Assembly (NCBI GenBank): GCA_046566185.1 | Contig: JBKHXE010000036.1 | Span: forward strand, 1-28,117 | Origin: SCSIO-59966 sp046566185 | GTDB taxonomy: Bacteria; Actinomycetota; Actinomycetes; Actinomycetales; SCSIO-59966 | Length of the DNA: 28,117 bases | Reading direction: 5' to 3' | Part shown: positions 22,937 through 28,117 of the stretch, one piece after another | Position numbering within the stretch: position 1 is the stretch's first letter | Layout of the letters: every line of letters begins with the position of its first letter | Notes under the pieces: generated by a model | The model's input: only the letters and a program-made list of their open reading frames with translations | Databases searched by the model: none | Told to the model about the DNA's origin: nothing | Program-made: the position numbers and the translations under genes

Positions 22937-23677
22937 TCATCGCGGGCGTCCTGCCCTCATGGACTCGACGGTGAGTCGCCGTTCGACGACGTCCTGCGCG
23001 ACGTCGGACAGCCGGCGGCGGCTGGTCCGGGCGTAGGCGCGCAGCTCGGCGAACGCCTGGTCGACGTCGGACCCCGTCACGGCGATCACCACGCCCTTCG
23101 CCTGCTCGATGACCACCCGGCTGTCGAGGGCGCCCTGCAGCTGGCGCACGGTGATCTCGCTGTCCCGGGCCCGCTCCGCCTGGCCGAGTGCCACGGTGGC
23201 CAGGTCGGCGAGCAGACCGACGCGTCGCCGGGTGTCGGCGTCCAGCTCGCCCTCGGCCGACCGGAACACGTTGAGGGAGCCGATCACCGCGCCGCGCAGC
23301 CGCAACGGCTGCGCGAAGACGGACCGGATGCCCTCGCGCCGCGCGACCCGGCCGAAACCGGGCCAGCGCTCCTCGATGTCGCGGCTGGTCGGGGCGACCA
23401 CCCTCTCGCCGGTGCGGAACGCCTCGACGCACGGTCCGTCGCCGTCGACCACCTGGAAGCCCTCGACGACGTGGGCCTCCTCGCTGGTCGCCGCCAGCAG
23501 CCTCAGGTCGCCGTCGCGGTCGGCGACGAGCAGGCCCACGCTCTCGGCCTCGGCCAGGTCGGCGCAGTGGTGCACCACCCGGGTGGCGATCTCGACGACG
23601 TCGAAGTCCTCGACCAGTGTGTCGGTGATGTCACCGACGGCCTGGCCGAGGCGGCGGTCCTTGTCGGCGGCACCCAT
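22937..23677 (-). CDS. GAF-ANTAR regulator
   Basis: This is a 246-residue protein in the usual order: a GAF domain (~15-170; CADLAEAESVGLLVADRDGD, QVVDGDGPCVEAFRTGE, SVFAQPLRLRGAVIGSLNVF) followed by a C-terminal ANTAR domain (~180-235; LDSRVVIEQAKGVVIAVTG, AFAELRAYARTSRRRLSDVA). The GPC-x-EAFRTGE stretch is typical of the actinobacterial GAF-ANTAR group. The ATG at 23677 follows a TAAAGT -10 box by 6 nt, which suggests a leaderless message. It is divergent from the CDGSH/CBS operon. Confidence 0.9.
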   Translation of the reverse strand: MGAADKDRRLGQAVGDITDTLVEDFDVVEIATRVVHHCADLAEAESVGLLVADRDGDLRLLAATSEEAHVVEGFQVVDGDGPCVEAFRTGERVVAPTSRDIEERWPGFGRVARREGIRSVFAQPLRLRGAVIGSLNVFRSAEGELDADTRRRVGLLADLATVALGQAERARDSEITVRQLQGALDSRVVIEQAKGVVIAVTGSDVDQAFAELRAYARTSRRRLSDVAQDVVERRLTVESMRAGRPR

Positions 23678-23683
23678 GCGGCG

Positions 23684-23691
23684 ACTTTAGT
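23684..23691. promoter_or_regulatory. overlapping divergent -10 elements
   Basis: The 8 bp ACTTTAGT give TAAAGT on the minus strand (23684-23689), 6 nt from the GAF-ANTAR ATG, and TTTAGT on the plus strand (23686-23691), suitably placed for the CDGSH gene with AAGGAGG in its leader. Two polymerases could not occupy both at once. The plus-strand assignment is weaker. Confidence 0.45.
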
Positions 23692-23719
23692 CCGACGCGA
23701 TCCCGGGTAAGGAGGCCGC

Positions 23720-23962
23720 ATGGCGCGCACGACCATCACGGTCTATCCCGACGGCCCGCTCGTCCTGCGGGGACCTGCCGCCCTCCTCGACGAGGAGGGG
23801 CGGCCGGTACAGCGTCGGCGGCGGACCGTGGCGCTGTGTCGCTGCGGCAGGTCGGGCATCACCCCGTTCTGCGACGGCAGCCACAAGGCCGGGGGGCGGA
23901 GCCGCGGCGGGTCTCGCGCCATGACACCCGTGACCACCACCATCCCCGAGGAGGGACCATGA
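23720..23962 (+). CDS. CDGSH-type iron-sulfur protein
   Basis: This is an 80-residue protein with the full CDGSH signature CRCGRSGITPFCDGSH, whose three Cys and one His bind a 2Fe-2S cluster. Upstream is a short N-terminal part (ITVYPDGPLVLRGPAALLDE) usual for bacterial single-CDGSH proteins; the basic tail after it is not conserved. AAGGAGG lies 5 nt before the ATG. It is coupled to the CBS-domain gene by ATGA. A redox or cluster-transfer role is likely; the partner is unknown. Confidence 0.92.
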   Translation: MARTTITVYPDGPLVLRGPAALLDEEGRPVQRRRRTVALCRCGRSGITPFCDGSHKAGGRSRGGSRAMTPVTTTIPEEGP

Positions 23963-24372
23963 CGACCGCACGCGAGATCATGAGCTCGGACGTCGAGTGC
24001 GTCCGCGCCGACGAGACCCTGGTCGACGCGGCCCGCAAGATGCGGGACCTCGACGTCGGCTCCCTGCCCGTCTGCGGCGACGACAACCGGCTCAAGGGCA
24101 TGCTCACCGACCGCGACATCGTGGTGAAGTGCCTGGCCGCCGGTGGCGACCCCGCCACCACGACGGCGGGTGAGCTCGCCGAGGGCAAGCCCGTGACCAT
24201 CGGTGCGGACGACCCGGTCGAGGAGCTGCTGCAGACCATGGCGCAGCACCAGGTGCGGCGCCTGCCCGTCATCGACGGCCACGACCTCGTGGGCATCGTC
24301 AGCCAGGCGGACGTCGCCCGCTCGATGCCCGAGCGCAAGGTCGGCGACCTCGTGGAGGCCATTTCCTGGTAA
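23959..24372 (+). CDS. CBS-domain pair protein
   Basis: This 137-residue protein consists of two CBS motifs only: REIMSSDVECVRADETLVDAARKM...LKGMLTDRDIV (first) and TIGADDPVEELLQTMAQHQVRRLPVIDGHDLVGIVSQADVA (second). The TDRDI and SQADVA stretches are the usual ligand-contact segments, so an adenosyl nucleotide may be sensed. There is no attached enzyme or DNA-binding domain. The ATG overlaps the CDGSH stop, pointing to joint expression. Similar stand-alone CBS proteins are common stress-associated proteins in actinobacteria. Confidence 0.92.
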   Translation: MTTAREIMSSDVECVRADETLVDAARKMRDLDVGSLPVCGDDNRLKGMLTDRDIVVKCLAAGGDPATTTAGELAEGKPVTIGADDPVEELLQTMAQHQVRRLPVIDGHDLVGIVSQADVARSMPERKVGDLVEAISW

Positions 24373-24409
24373 AGCGCAGCCCTGCGGCGTCGCCCGCACA
24401 CGTCAACGG

Positions 24410-24438
24410 TGGACACCTCTCCCGGTCGGTGCCATGGT
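24410..24438 (+). promoter_or_regulatory. candidate promoter TGGACA-N17-CATGGT for the GT4-sigma operon
   Basis: TGGACA (24410-24415) matches TTGACA at five of six positions and is 17 nt from CATGGT (24433-24438). The start would be near 24445, giving a ~58-nt leader. A small hairpin (GGGGC...GCCCC, 24442-24456) lies at the start of that leader without a T-tract. Confidence 0.45.
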
Positions 24439-24502
24439 GGAGGGGCTCCGCGCCCCAGCCCCCGGCGCTCCATGCAGCACCACAGCCGGGAGGGGGCCCA
24501 CC

Positions 24503-25666
24503 GTGCGCCTCACGATCCTCGCGTCCCCGTCGGCGGCGGGTCTCCGCCTGCCGGACGCCGCACATCCCGTCCACATCGGCGACGACCTCGTCTCCGCGCT
24601 CCTCAGGGCCGGCCACGACGCCCGACTGGTCGTCCTGCCCGGGCCGGGTGACCGGCCGGCCCACGCCTACGACGGCCTGGCGGCCGAGGGCGAGTGGTTC
24701 GCCGCGCAGGACGGCGGGGACGTCGTCCACGCGGTCGACCTGAGGGCTGCGGCGGCGGCGCTCGCGGCACGCCGCCACACCGGGGTGCCCGTCGTCGTCA
24801 GGGCGAGCAGCCTGCCGGACTCGCCCGACGCGCGCGTGCGCCGGGCCCGGCTGGCGGTGCTGCGTGCGGCGGACGTGGTGCTGTGCCCGACGGAGGAGCT
24901 CGCCCGTGGCGCCCGTGTCGGGGGTGCCGACCGGGTCGAGGTCGTCGCGGACGGGCTCGACACGGCGTCCTGGGCCGCTCCCTCGACGCCCGCGGCCGAC
25001 GGCCCGCCGACGCTCGTCACGCTCTCCGGCGCCGACGCCGGTGGCGGCGTCCCCGCCGTGGTGGAAGCCCTGCGCGCCCTGCCCGAGGCGCGACTTCTGG
25101 TCGCGGGCCGCTCCACCGAGGCGGCAGCCGACTCCCTGCGCCGCAGGGCGACCCGGGCGGGCGTCGACGACCGGGTGACCGACCTGGGGTGGCTGCCCCG
25201 CGACCGGGTCGTCGACCTGCTCGACGACGCCGACGTCGTCGTCGCCCCCCGGGCCGAGGGCGGGTCCGGGGTCTCCGCCCTCGAGGCGATGTGCCGGGCC
25301 AAGGTCGTCGTGGCCGCGGACGCCCCCGTCCTCCGCGACGTCGTCGCGGAGGGCGTCACCGGCCTGCTGGTGCCGGCCCTCGACAGCTCCGCGTGGGCGG
25401 ACGCCCTGCGGGGCGTGCTGGCCGACCCGTTCCGCCGGGAGGCCTGGGGCCAGGCGGGGCAGGACAGGGTCACGGCCGTCTACGACTGGCGCGCAGTCGT
25501 GCCGCGCCTGCACTCCGTGTACGAAGCGCTGGGGACCGTCTCGTCGGCGCGGAGCCGGGTCTCCCGGTTGCGGCCCACGACGGGCGGTGCTCGACTGGCC
25601 CGAGGTGGTCAAGAAGCAGTCGCCACCGCAGCTCACCGGTCCGTCCCGAGGAGTGATGCGACATGA
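24503..25666 (+). CDS. GT4-like glycosyltransferase
   Basis: This is a 387-residue GT-B protein. The N-terminal half shows the acceptor-domain pattern HIGDDLVSALLRAGHDARLVVLP and DVVHAVDLRAAAAAL; VVADGLDTASW precedes the donor half, with ARLLVAGRSTEAA, DLGWLPRDRVVDLLDDADVVVAP and EGGSGVSALEAMCRAKVVVAAD, a reduced E-x7-E region. GGGAGGG sits ~8 nt before the GTG start. The last ~45 residues (from VSSARSRVSRLRP) are basic and low-complexity. The stop overlaps the ATG of the sigma factor gene (ATGA), an unusual pairing. Substrate unknown. Confidence 0.85.
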   Translation: MRLTILASPSAAGLRLPDAAHPVHIGDDLVSALLRAGHDARLVVLPGPGDRPAHAYDGLAAEGEWFAAQDGGDVVHAVDLRAAAAALAARRHTGVPVVVRASSLPDSPDARVRRARLAVLRAADVVLCPTEELARGARVGGADRVEVVADGLDTASWAAPSTPAADGPPTLVTLSGADAGGGVPAVVEALRALPEARLLVAGRSTEAAADSLRRRATRAGVDDRVTDLGWLPRDRVVDLLDDADVVVAPRAEGGSGVSALEAMCRAKVVVAADAPVLRDVVAEGVTGLLVPALDSSAWADALRGVLADPFRREAWGQAGQDRVTAVYDWRAVVPRLHSVYEALGTVSSARSRVSRLRPTTGGARLARGGQEAVATAAHRSVPRSDAT

Positions 25667-26463
25667 CTGCACAGGTCATCGACAGCACGGACACCACGGA
25701 GTCCCACCGCGACCGCGAGGCCGTCACCGAGGACCTGCTGGTCCGCGCGCACGCCGCGCCGGACGACGACGAGCGCCGCCGGCTGCTCGACGAGGTGGTC
25801 CTGCTCAACCTCCCGGTCGCGCGGGGACTGGCGGCGCGGTACCGGGATCGGGGCGAGGCCTTCGACGACCTGCTGCAGGTCGCCTCGCTCGCGCTGGTCA
25901 AGGCCGCGCAGGGGTACGAGCCGGGCAAGGGCCGCGGCTTCCTCGCCTACGCCGTGCCCACCATCACCGGCGAGCTGCGGCGGCACTTCCGGGACCGCGG
26001 CTGGGACGTCCGCCCGCCGCGGCGGCTGCAGGAGCTGCGCCTCGCGATCGAGTCGGCCGCGCAGGAGCTGTCCCAGACGTCGGGGCACGCGCCCACCGTC
26101 GCCGAGCTCGCCGAGCACCTCGGTGTCGGCGAGGAGGAGGTGCTCGAGGCCGTCGCGGCGGCCCAGGGCTACACGGCGTCGTCCCTGGACGCCCCCTGCG
26201 ACGGTGAGGACGGCGTCCCGCTGGGGGAGACGCTCGGCTGCGAGGACGAGGACCTCGAGCGGGTCGTCGACTGCCTGGCCGTCGAGCCGCTGCTCGCGAC
26301 GCTCTCCCCGCGCGACCGGCACATCCTGTCGCTCCGGTTCTACCGGGGCTGGACGCAGAGCCAGATCGCCGAGGACATCGGAGTGACGCAGATGCAGGTC
26401 TCCCGGTTGCTGAGCAAGGCGCTCGCGAGGCTGCGGCAGGAGGTCATGGCCGACGCCGCCTGA
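25663..26463 (+). CDS. SigB/SigF-family (group 3) RNA polymerase sigma factor
   Basis: This is a 266-residue sigma-70 family factor of the SigB/SigF/SigG type. Region 2 is seen in DDLLQVASLALVKAAQGYEPGKGRGFLAYAVPTITGELRRHFRD, whose ITGELRRHFRD end is characteristic of this group. Region 3 covers APTVAELAEHLGV, and region 4 LSPRDRHILSLRFYRGWTQSQIAEDIGVTQMQVSRLLSKAL holds the helix-turn-helix that reads the -35 box. There is no anti-sigma gene next to it; the MEDS-HATPase protein at 620-1552 is a possible partner at a distance. It would direct stress or stationary-phase genes with GTTT/GGGTA promoters, such as the candidate at 16477-16501. Confidence 0.92.
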   Translation: MTAQVIDSTDTTESHRDREAVTEDLLVRAHAAPDDDERRRLLDEVVLLNLPVARGLAARYRDRGEAFDDLLQVASLALVKAAQGYEPGKGRGFLAYAVPTITGELRRHFRDRGWDVRPPRRLQELRLAIESAAQELSQTSGHAPTVAELAEHLGVGEEEVLEAVAAAQGYTASSLDAPCDGEDGVPLGETLGCEDEDLERVVDCLAVEPLLATLSPRDRHILSLRFYRGWTQSQIAEDIGVTQMQVSRLLSKALARLRQEVMADAA

Positions 26464-26497
26464 CACCGGCGGGCTCGCCCTACGGGCCGCGGCGCCC

Positions 26498-26503
26498 TAC
26501 GCT
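26498..26503 (+). promoter_or_regulatory. -10 element TACGCT, leaderless start for the acyltransferase
   Basis: TACGCT (TANNNT) is followed by exactly 7 nt and then the GTG at 26511, and no Shine-Dalgarno is present. No clear -35 box was found. Confidence 0.45.
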
Positions 26504-26510
26504 CCGGCCG

Positions 26511-27260
26511 GTGGACCTCGTGTACCCGCCGGTCATCCGTGCCGCCGTCCTGTCCTTCCGCCTGCTCGGCATGGACGTCCGCGTGAGCGACGCCGACCGC
26601 GTCCCCGCGTCCGGCGGGGCGGTGCTCGCCAGCAACCACGTGAGCTACCTCGACTTCATCTTCGCCGGGTACGCCGCGTGGGTAGGCCGCCGCCGCCTCG
26701 TGCGGTTCATGGCCAAGGAGTCCGTCTTCCGGCACCCGGTGTCCGGTCCGCTGATGCGCGGCATGCACCACATCCCGGTGGACCGGGCGGCCGGCGCCGG
26801 CTCCTTCGACGCCGCCCTCGAGGCCCTGCGACGCGGCGAGCTCGTCGGCATCTTCCCGGAGGCGACGATCAGCCGGTCGTTCACGGTCAAGCCGATCAAG
26901 TCCGGTGCCGTCCGCCTCGCCGAGGGGGCCGGCGTCCCGCTGCTGCCGGTGGCCGTCTGGGGCGGGCAGCGCATGATGACGAAGGACCACCCCAGGGACT
27001 TCTCGCGCGGTCGCGCCGTCCGGATCGCCGTCGGCGAGCCCGTGCCGCTGGACGGCGGGCCGGCCCGGGCGACCAAGCTGCTCCGCCAGCAGATGCAGGC
27101 GCTCCTGGACGACGTCCAGCGGGCCCACCCGGACACCGTGCCCGACCCGGGGGCGGACGCCTGGTGGCTGCCGCAGCACCTCGGCGGCACCGCGCCGTCC
27201 CCGGCCCGCGCCGTCGAGATGGACGCCGCCGACCGACGCCGGGCGGCGTCCCGCGACTGA
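26511..27260 (+). CDS. PlsC-like 1-acylglycerol-3-phosphate acyltransferase
   Basis: This is a 249-residue lysophosphatidic-acid-type acyltransferase. The blocks are in order: NHVSYLD (NH-x4-D catalytic pair), FMAKESVFRHPVSGPLMRGMHHIPVDR (block II), FPEATIS (block III, usually FPEGT; here Ala replaces Gly) and VPLLPVAVWG (block IV). It would acylate a lysophospholipid or other polyol at the membrane; there is no obvious transmembrane helix beyond hydrophobic patches. It starts at GTG 26511, probably leaderless. It follows the sigma gene by 47 bp but appears to have its own promoter. Confidence 0.9.
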   Translation: MDLVYPPVIRAAVLSFRLLGMDVRVSDADRVPASGGAVLASNHVSYLDFIFAGYAAWVGRRRLVRFMAKESVFRHPVSGPLMRGMHHIPVDRAAGAGSFDAALEALRRGELVGIFPEATISRSFTVKPIKSGAVRLAEGAGVPLLPVAVWGGQRMMTKDHPRDFSRGRAVRIAVGEPVPLDGGPARATKLLRQQMQALLDDVQRAHPDTVPDPGADAWWLPQHLGGTAPSPARAVEMDAADRRRAASRD

Positions 27261-27297
27261 CGCGAACGCGTCCCTGCCTCGCCGGGCGTCGCCGACC

Positions 27298-27303
27298 TAG
27301 CCT
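27298..27303 (+). promoter_or_regulatory. candidate -10 element TAGCCT
   Basis: TAGCCT lies upstream of the SnoaL-like gene; a start 7-8 nt further on would give a ~28-nt leader containing GAGGAGG before the ATG at 27339. Confidence 0.4.
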
Positions 27304-27338
27304 CGAGACGGTGACAACCGTTCGTTCGAGGAGGCGCC

Positions 27339-27719
27339 ATGTCCAGCACGGCGGTCGACCGGTACCGGCAGGCGATGGAGCTGTTCGCCCGCGGCGACGA
27401 CTCGGGGCTCGAGGCCTCGCTCGCCGACGACGTGGTCTGGCACGAGGCGGGCAGTGACGAGGTGGTCCGCGGCAAGCAGGCGGTGATGCAGCGGATGGCG
27501 CGGGCGTACGACGTGCGACCCGACATCACGCTGCGCTCGGTGCTGGGGGACGACGAGCACCTCGCCGTCCACGGGCACGCCCGCTTCACCCGCGACGGGG
27601 AGTGGTGCGAGTACGACTTCGTCGAGGAGATGGACGTGCGGGACGGGCGCGTCGTCGAGCGCTGGTCCTACATGGACGCCGTGCCCGACGACGTCGCCCG
27701 CTTCTTCGCGAGGCGCTAG
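27339..27719 (+). CDS. SnoaL-like / NTF2-fold protein
   Basis: This is a 126-residue single-domain protein with the NTF2-like alpha+beta outline: VDRYRQAMELFARGDDSGLEASLADDVVWHEAGSDEVVRGKQAV is the usual opening (helix, then V-x-W/H strand and a G-K-x-A/E helix), ending in VVERWSYMDAVPDDVARFFA. Such proteins include ketosteroid-isomerase-like enzymes and ligand binders; no catalytic set can be assigned. GAGGAGG precedes the ATG at good spacing. It is convergent with the YtxH-like gene, with 7 bp between them. Confidence 0.85.
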   Translation: MSSTAVDRYRQAMELFARGDDSGLEASLADDVVWHEAGSDEVVRGKQAVMQRMARAYDVRPDITLRSVLGDDEHLAVHGHARFTRDGEWCEYDFVEEMDVRDGRVVERWSYMDAVPDDVARFFARR

Positions 27720-27726
27720 GGCGCCG

Positions 27727-27996
27727 CTAGATCCCCGCGCCGTCGGAGAGCTTCTCCTCGTCGGCGGGGCGCACCTTCTCCTTGGCGGCGCGCGTCGCCT
27801 GCTCGACCTTGTCCTTGACCACCGGGGCCTGCTCCCGCACCGTCTGCTTGGCGGTGGAGACCTGCTCCTGCACCGTCGGGTTGCCCCACAGCGCCTTCGC
27901 CTGCTCGCGGATCTTCTCGTACTGCTCGCGCCCGGCGCGCGTCCCGAGGACGTACCCGACGGCCACTCCGGTGAGCAGCACCAGCTTGTTCTTCAC
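27727..27996 (-). CDS. YtxH-like membrane-associated small protein
   Basis: This is an 89-residue protein. A short N-terminal hydrophobic segment (NKLVLLTGVAVGYVLGTRAG) is followed by REQYEKIREQAKALWGNP and a long charged helix rich in Q, K, E and V (VQEQVSTAKQTVREQAPVVKDKVEQATRAAKEKV), the layout of actinobacterial YtxH-type proteins. The GTG at 27996 is chosen because GGGAGG lies 10 nt upstream; the frame continues to 28080 without a better start. It is probably anchored in the membrane with a cytoplasmic coiled helix. Function unknown. Confidence 0.8.
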   Translation of the reverse strand: MKNKLVLLTGVAVGYVLGTRAGREQYEKIREQAKALWGNPTVQEQVSTAKQTVREQAPVVKDKVEQATRAAKEKVRPADEEKLSDGAGI

Positions 27997-28117
27997 GATC
28001 GACCACCCTCCCGGTCTGTTGGCCAGGGCTCCAGCATCGACGGGCGTGACGCGGGTCGCCACCGCAGCGGCGGGAGCCACCCGTGTCGGTGCAGCCGTGG
28101 GTGCGACACATCGGGTG
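27997..28117. other. noncoding right edge
   Basis: The last 121 bp hold the leader of the YtxH-like gene and its probable promoter region; no gene, clear -10 box or repeat could be identified before the window ends. Confidence 0.4.

Noticed and set aside
23705..23710. GGGTAA as a SigB-type -10 box for the CDGSH gene
   Set aside because: It abuts the AAGGAGG site and a transcript starting from it would lack that ribosome site; only a CTTT lies at -35 distance.
24442..24456. Hairpin GGGGC-TCCGC-GCCCC as a terminator
   Set aside because: Short stem with no T-tract; more likely leader structure or chance in GC-rich DNA.

Overview
The window is about 28 kb of very GC-rich, gene-dense DNA. It suggests an actinobacterium (Actinomycetota, high-GC Gram-positive), possibly from the Kineosporiales/Geodermatophilales neighbourhood, although the sequence alone does not fix the genus. 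Pointers are strong G/C third-position bias, frequent GTG starts, many 4-bp ATGA/GTGA gene overlaps, three ANTAR-domain regulators, MEDS-domain stress regulators, a SigB/SigF-type sigma factor and several apparently leaderless genes. No rRNA, tRNA, CRISPR array, transposase or prophage gene was seen.

Layout. (1) 1-4712: a MEDS-STAS gene (cut by the left edge) and a MEDS-HATPase gene, probably stress partner-switching regulators; a convergent aldose-1-epimerase-like gene; a small winged-helix protein; and a minus-strand pair of aldehyde dehydrogenase plus SRPBCC protein. (2) 4827-14859: a nine-gene plus-strand operon in which every junction is an exact 4-bp NTGA overlap. It encodes an O-carbamoyltransferase, a GT2/GmhB-like HAD fusion, two GT9 heptosyltransferase-like proteins, two GT-B glycosyltransferases, GmhA, a bifunctional HldE-like kinase/nucleotidyltransferase and an SDR. 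All four activities needed to make a nucleotide-activated D-glycero-D-manno-heptose are present, so the operon probably builds a carbamoylated heptose-containing glycan in a Gram-positive, which has no LPS. A perfect 16+16 bp palindrome lies between it and the divergent aldehyde dehydrogenase. (3) 14837-17373: a small lipoprotein gene bracketed by imperfect 30-bp inverted repeats, then a UDP-glucuronate decarboxylase-like gene with a SigB/SigF-like promoter, divergent from a GT2 gene. (4) 17316-23677: a minus-strand regulatory and redox block with PAS-ANTAR, a decayed CYP152-type P450 remnant, metallophosphoesterase, BON protein, nucleotidyltransferase, haem-oxygenase-like diiron protein, an ANTAR-GAF-PAS protein with its ANTAR domain N-terminal, and GAF-ANTAR. 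(5) 23720-27996: a CDGSH iron-sulfur protein with a CBS-pair protein, a GT4 glycosyltransferase overlapping a SigB/SigF-type sigma factor gene, a PlsC-type acyltransferase, a SnoaL-like protein and a YtxH-like protein.

How it may fit together (inference). Sedoheptulose 7-phosphate would pass through GmhA, the HldE kinase half, the HAD half of the fusion and the HldE nucleotidyltransferase half to give an NDP-heptose. The GT9, GT2 and GT4-like enzymes would then build a glycan that the carbamoyltransferase decorates. No HldD-type epimerase is seen, so the sugar may stay in the D-glycero form. The sigma factor, MEDS proteins and ANTAR proteins suggest a stress-response setting. The SigB-like promoter on the decarboxylase gene hints that surface sugar supply is part of that response.
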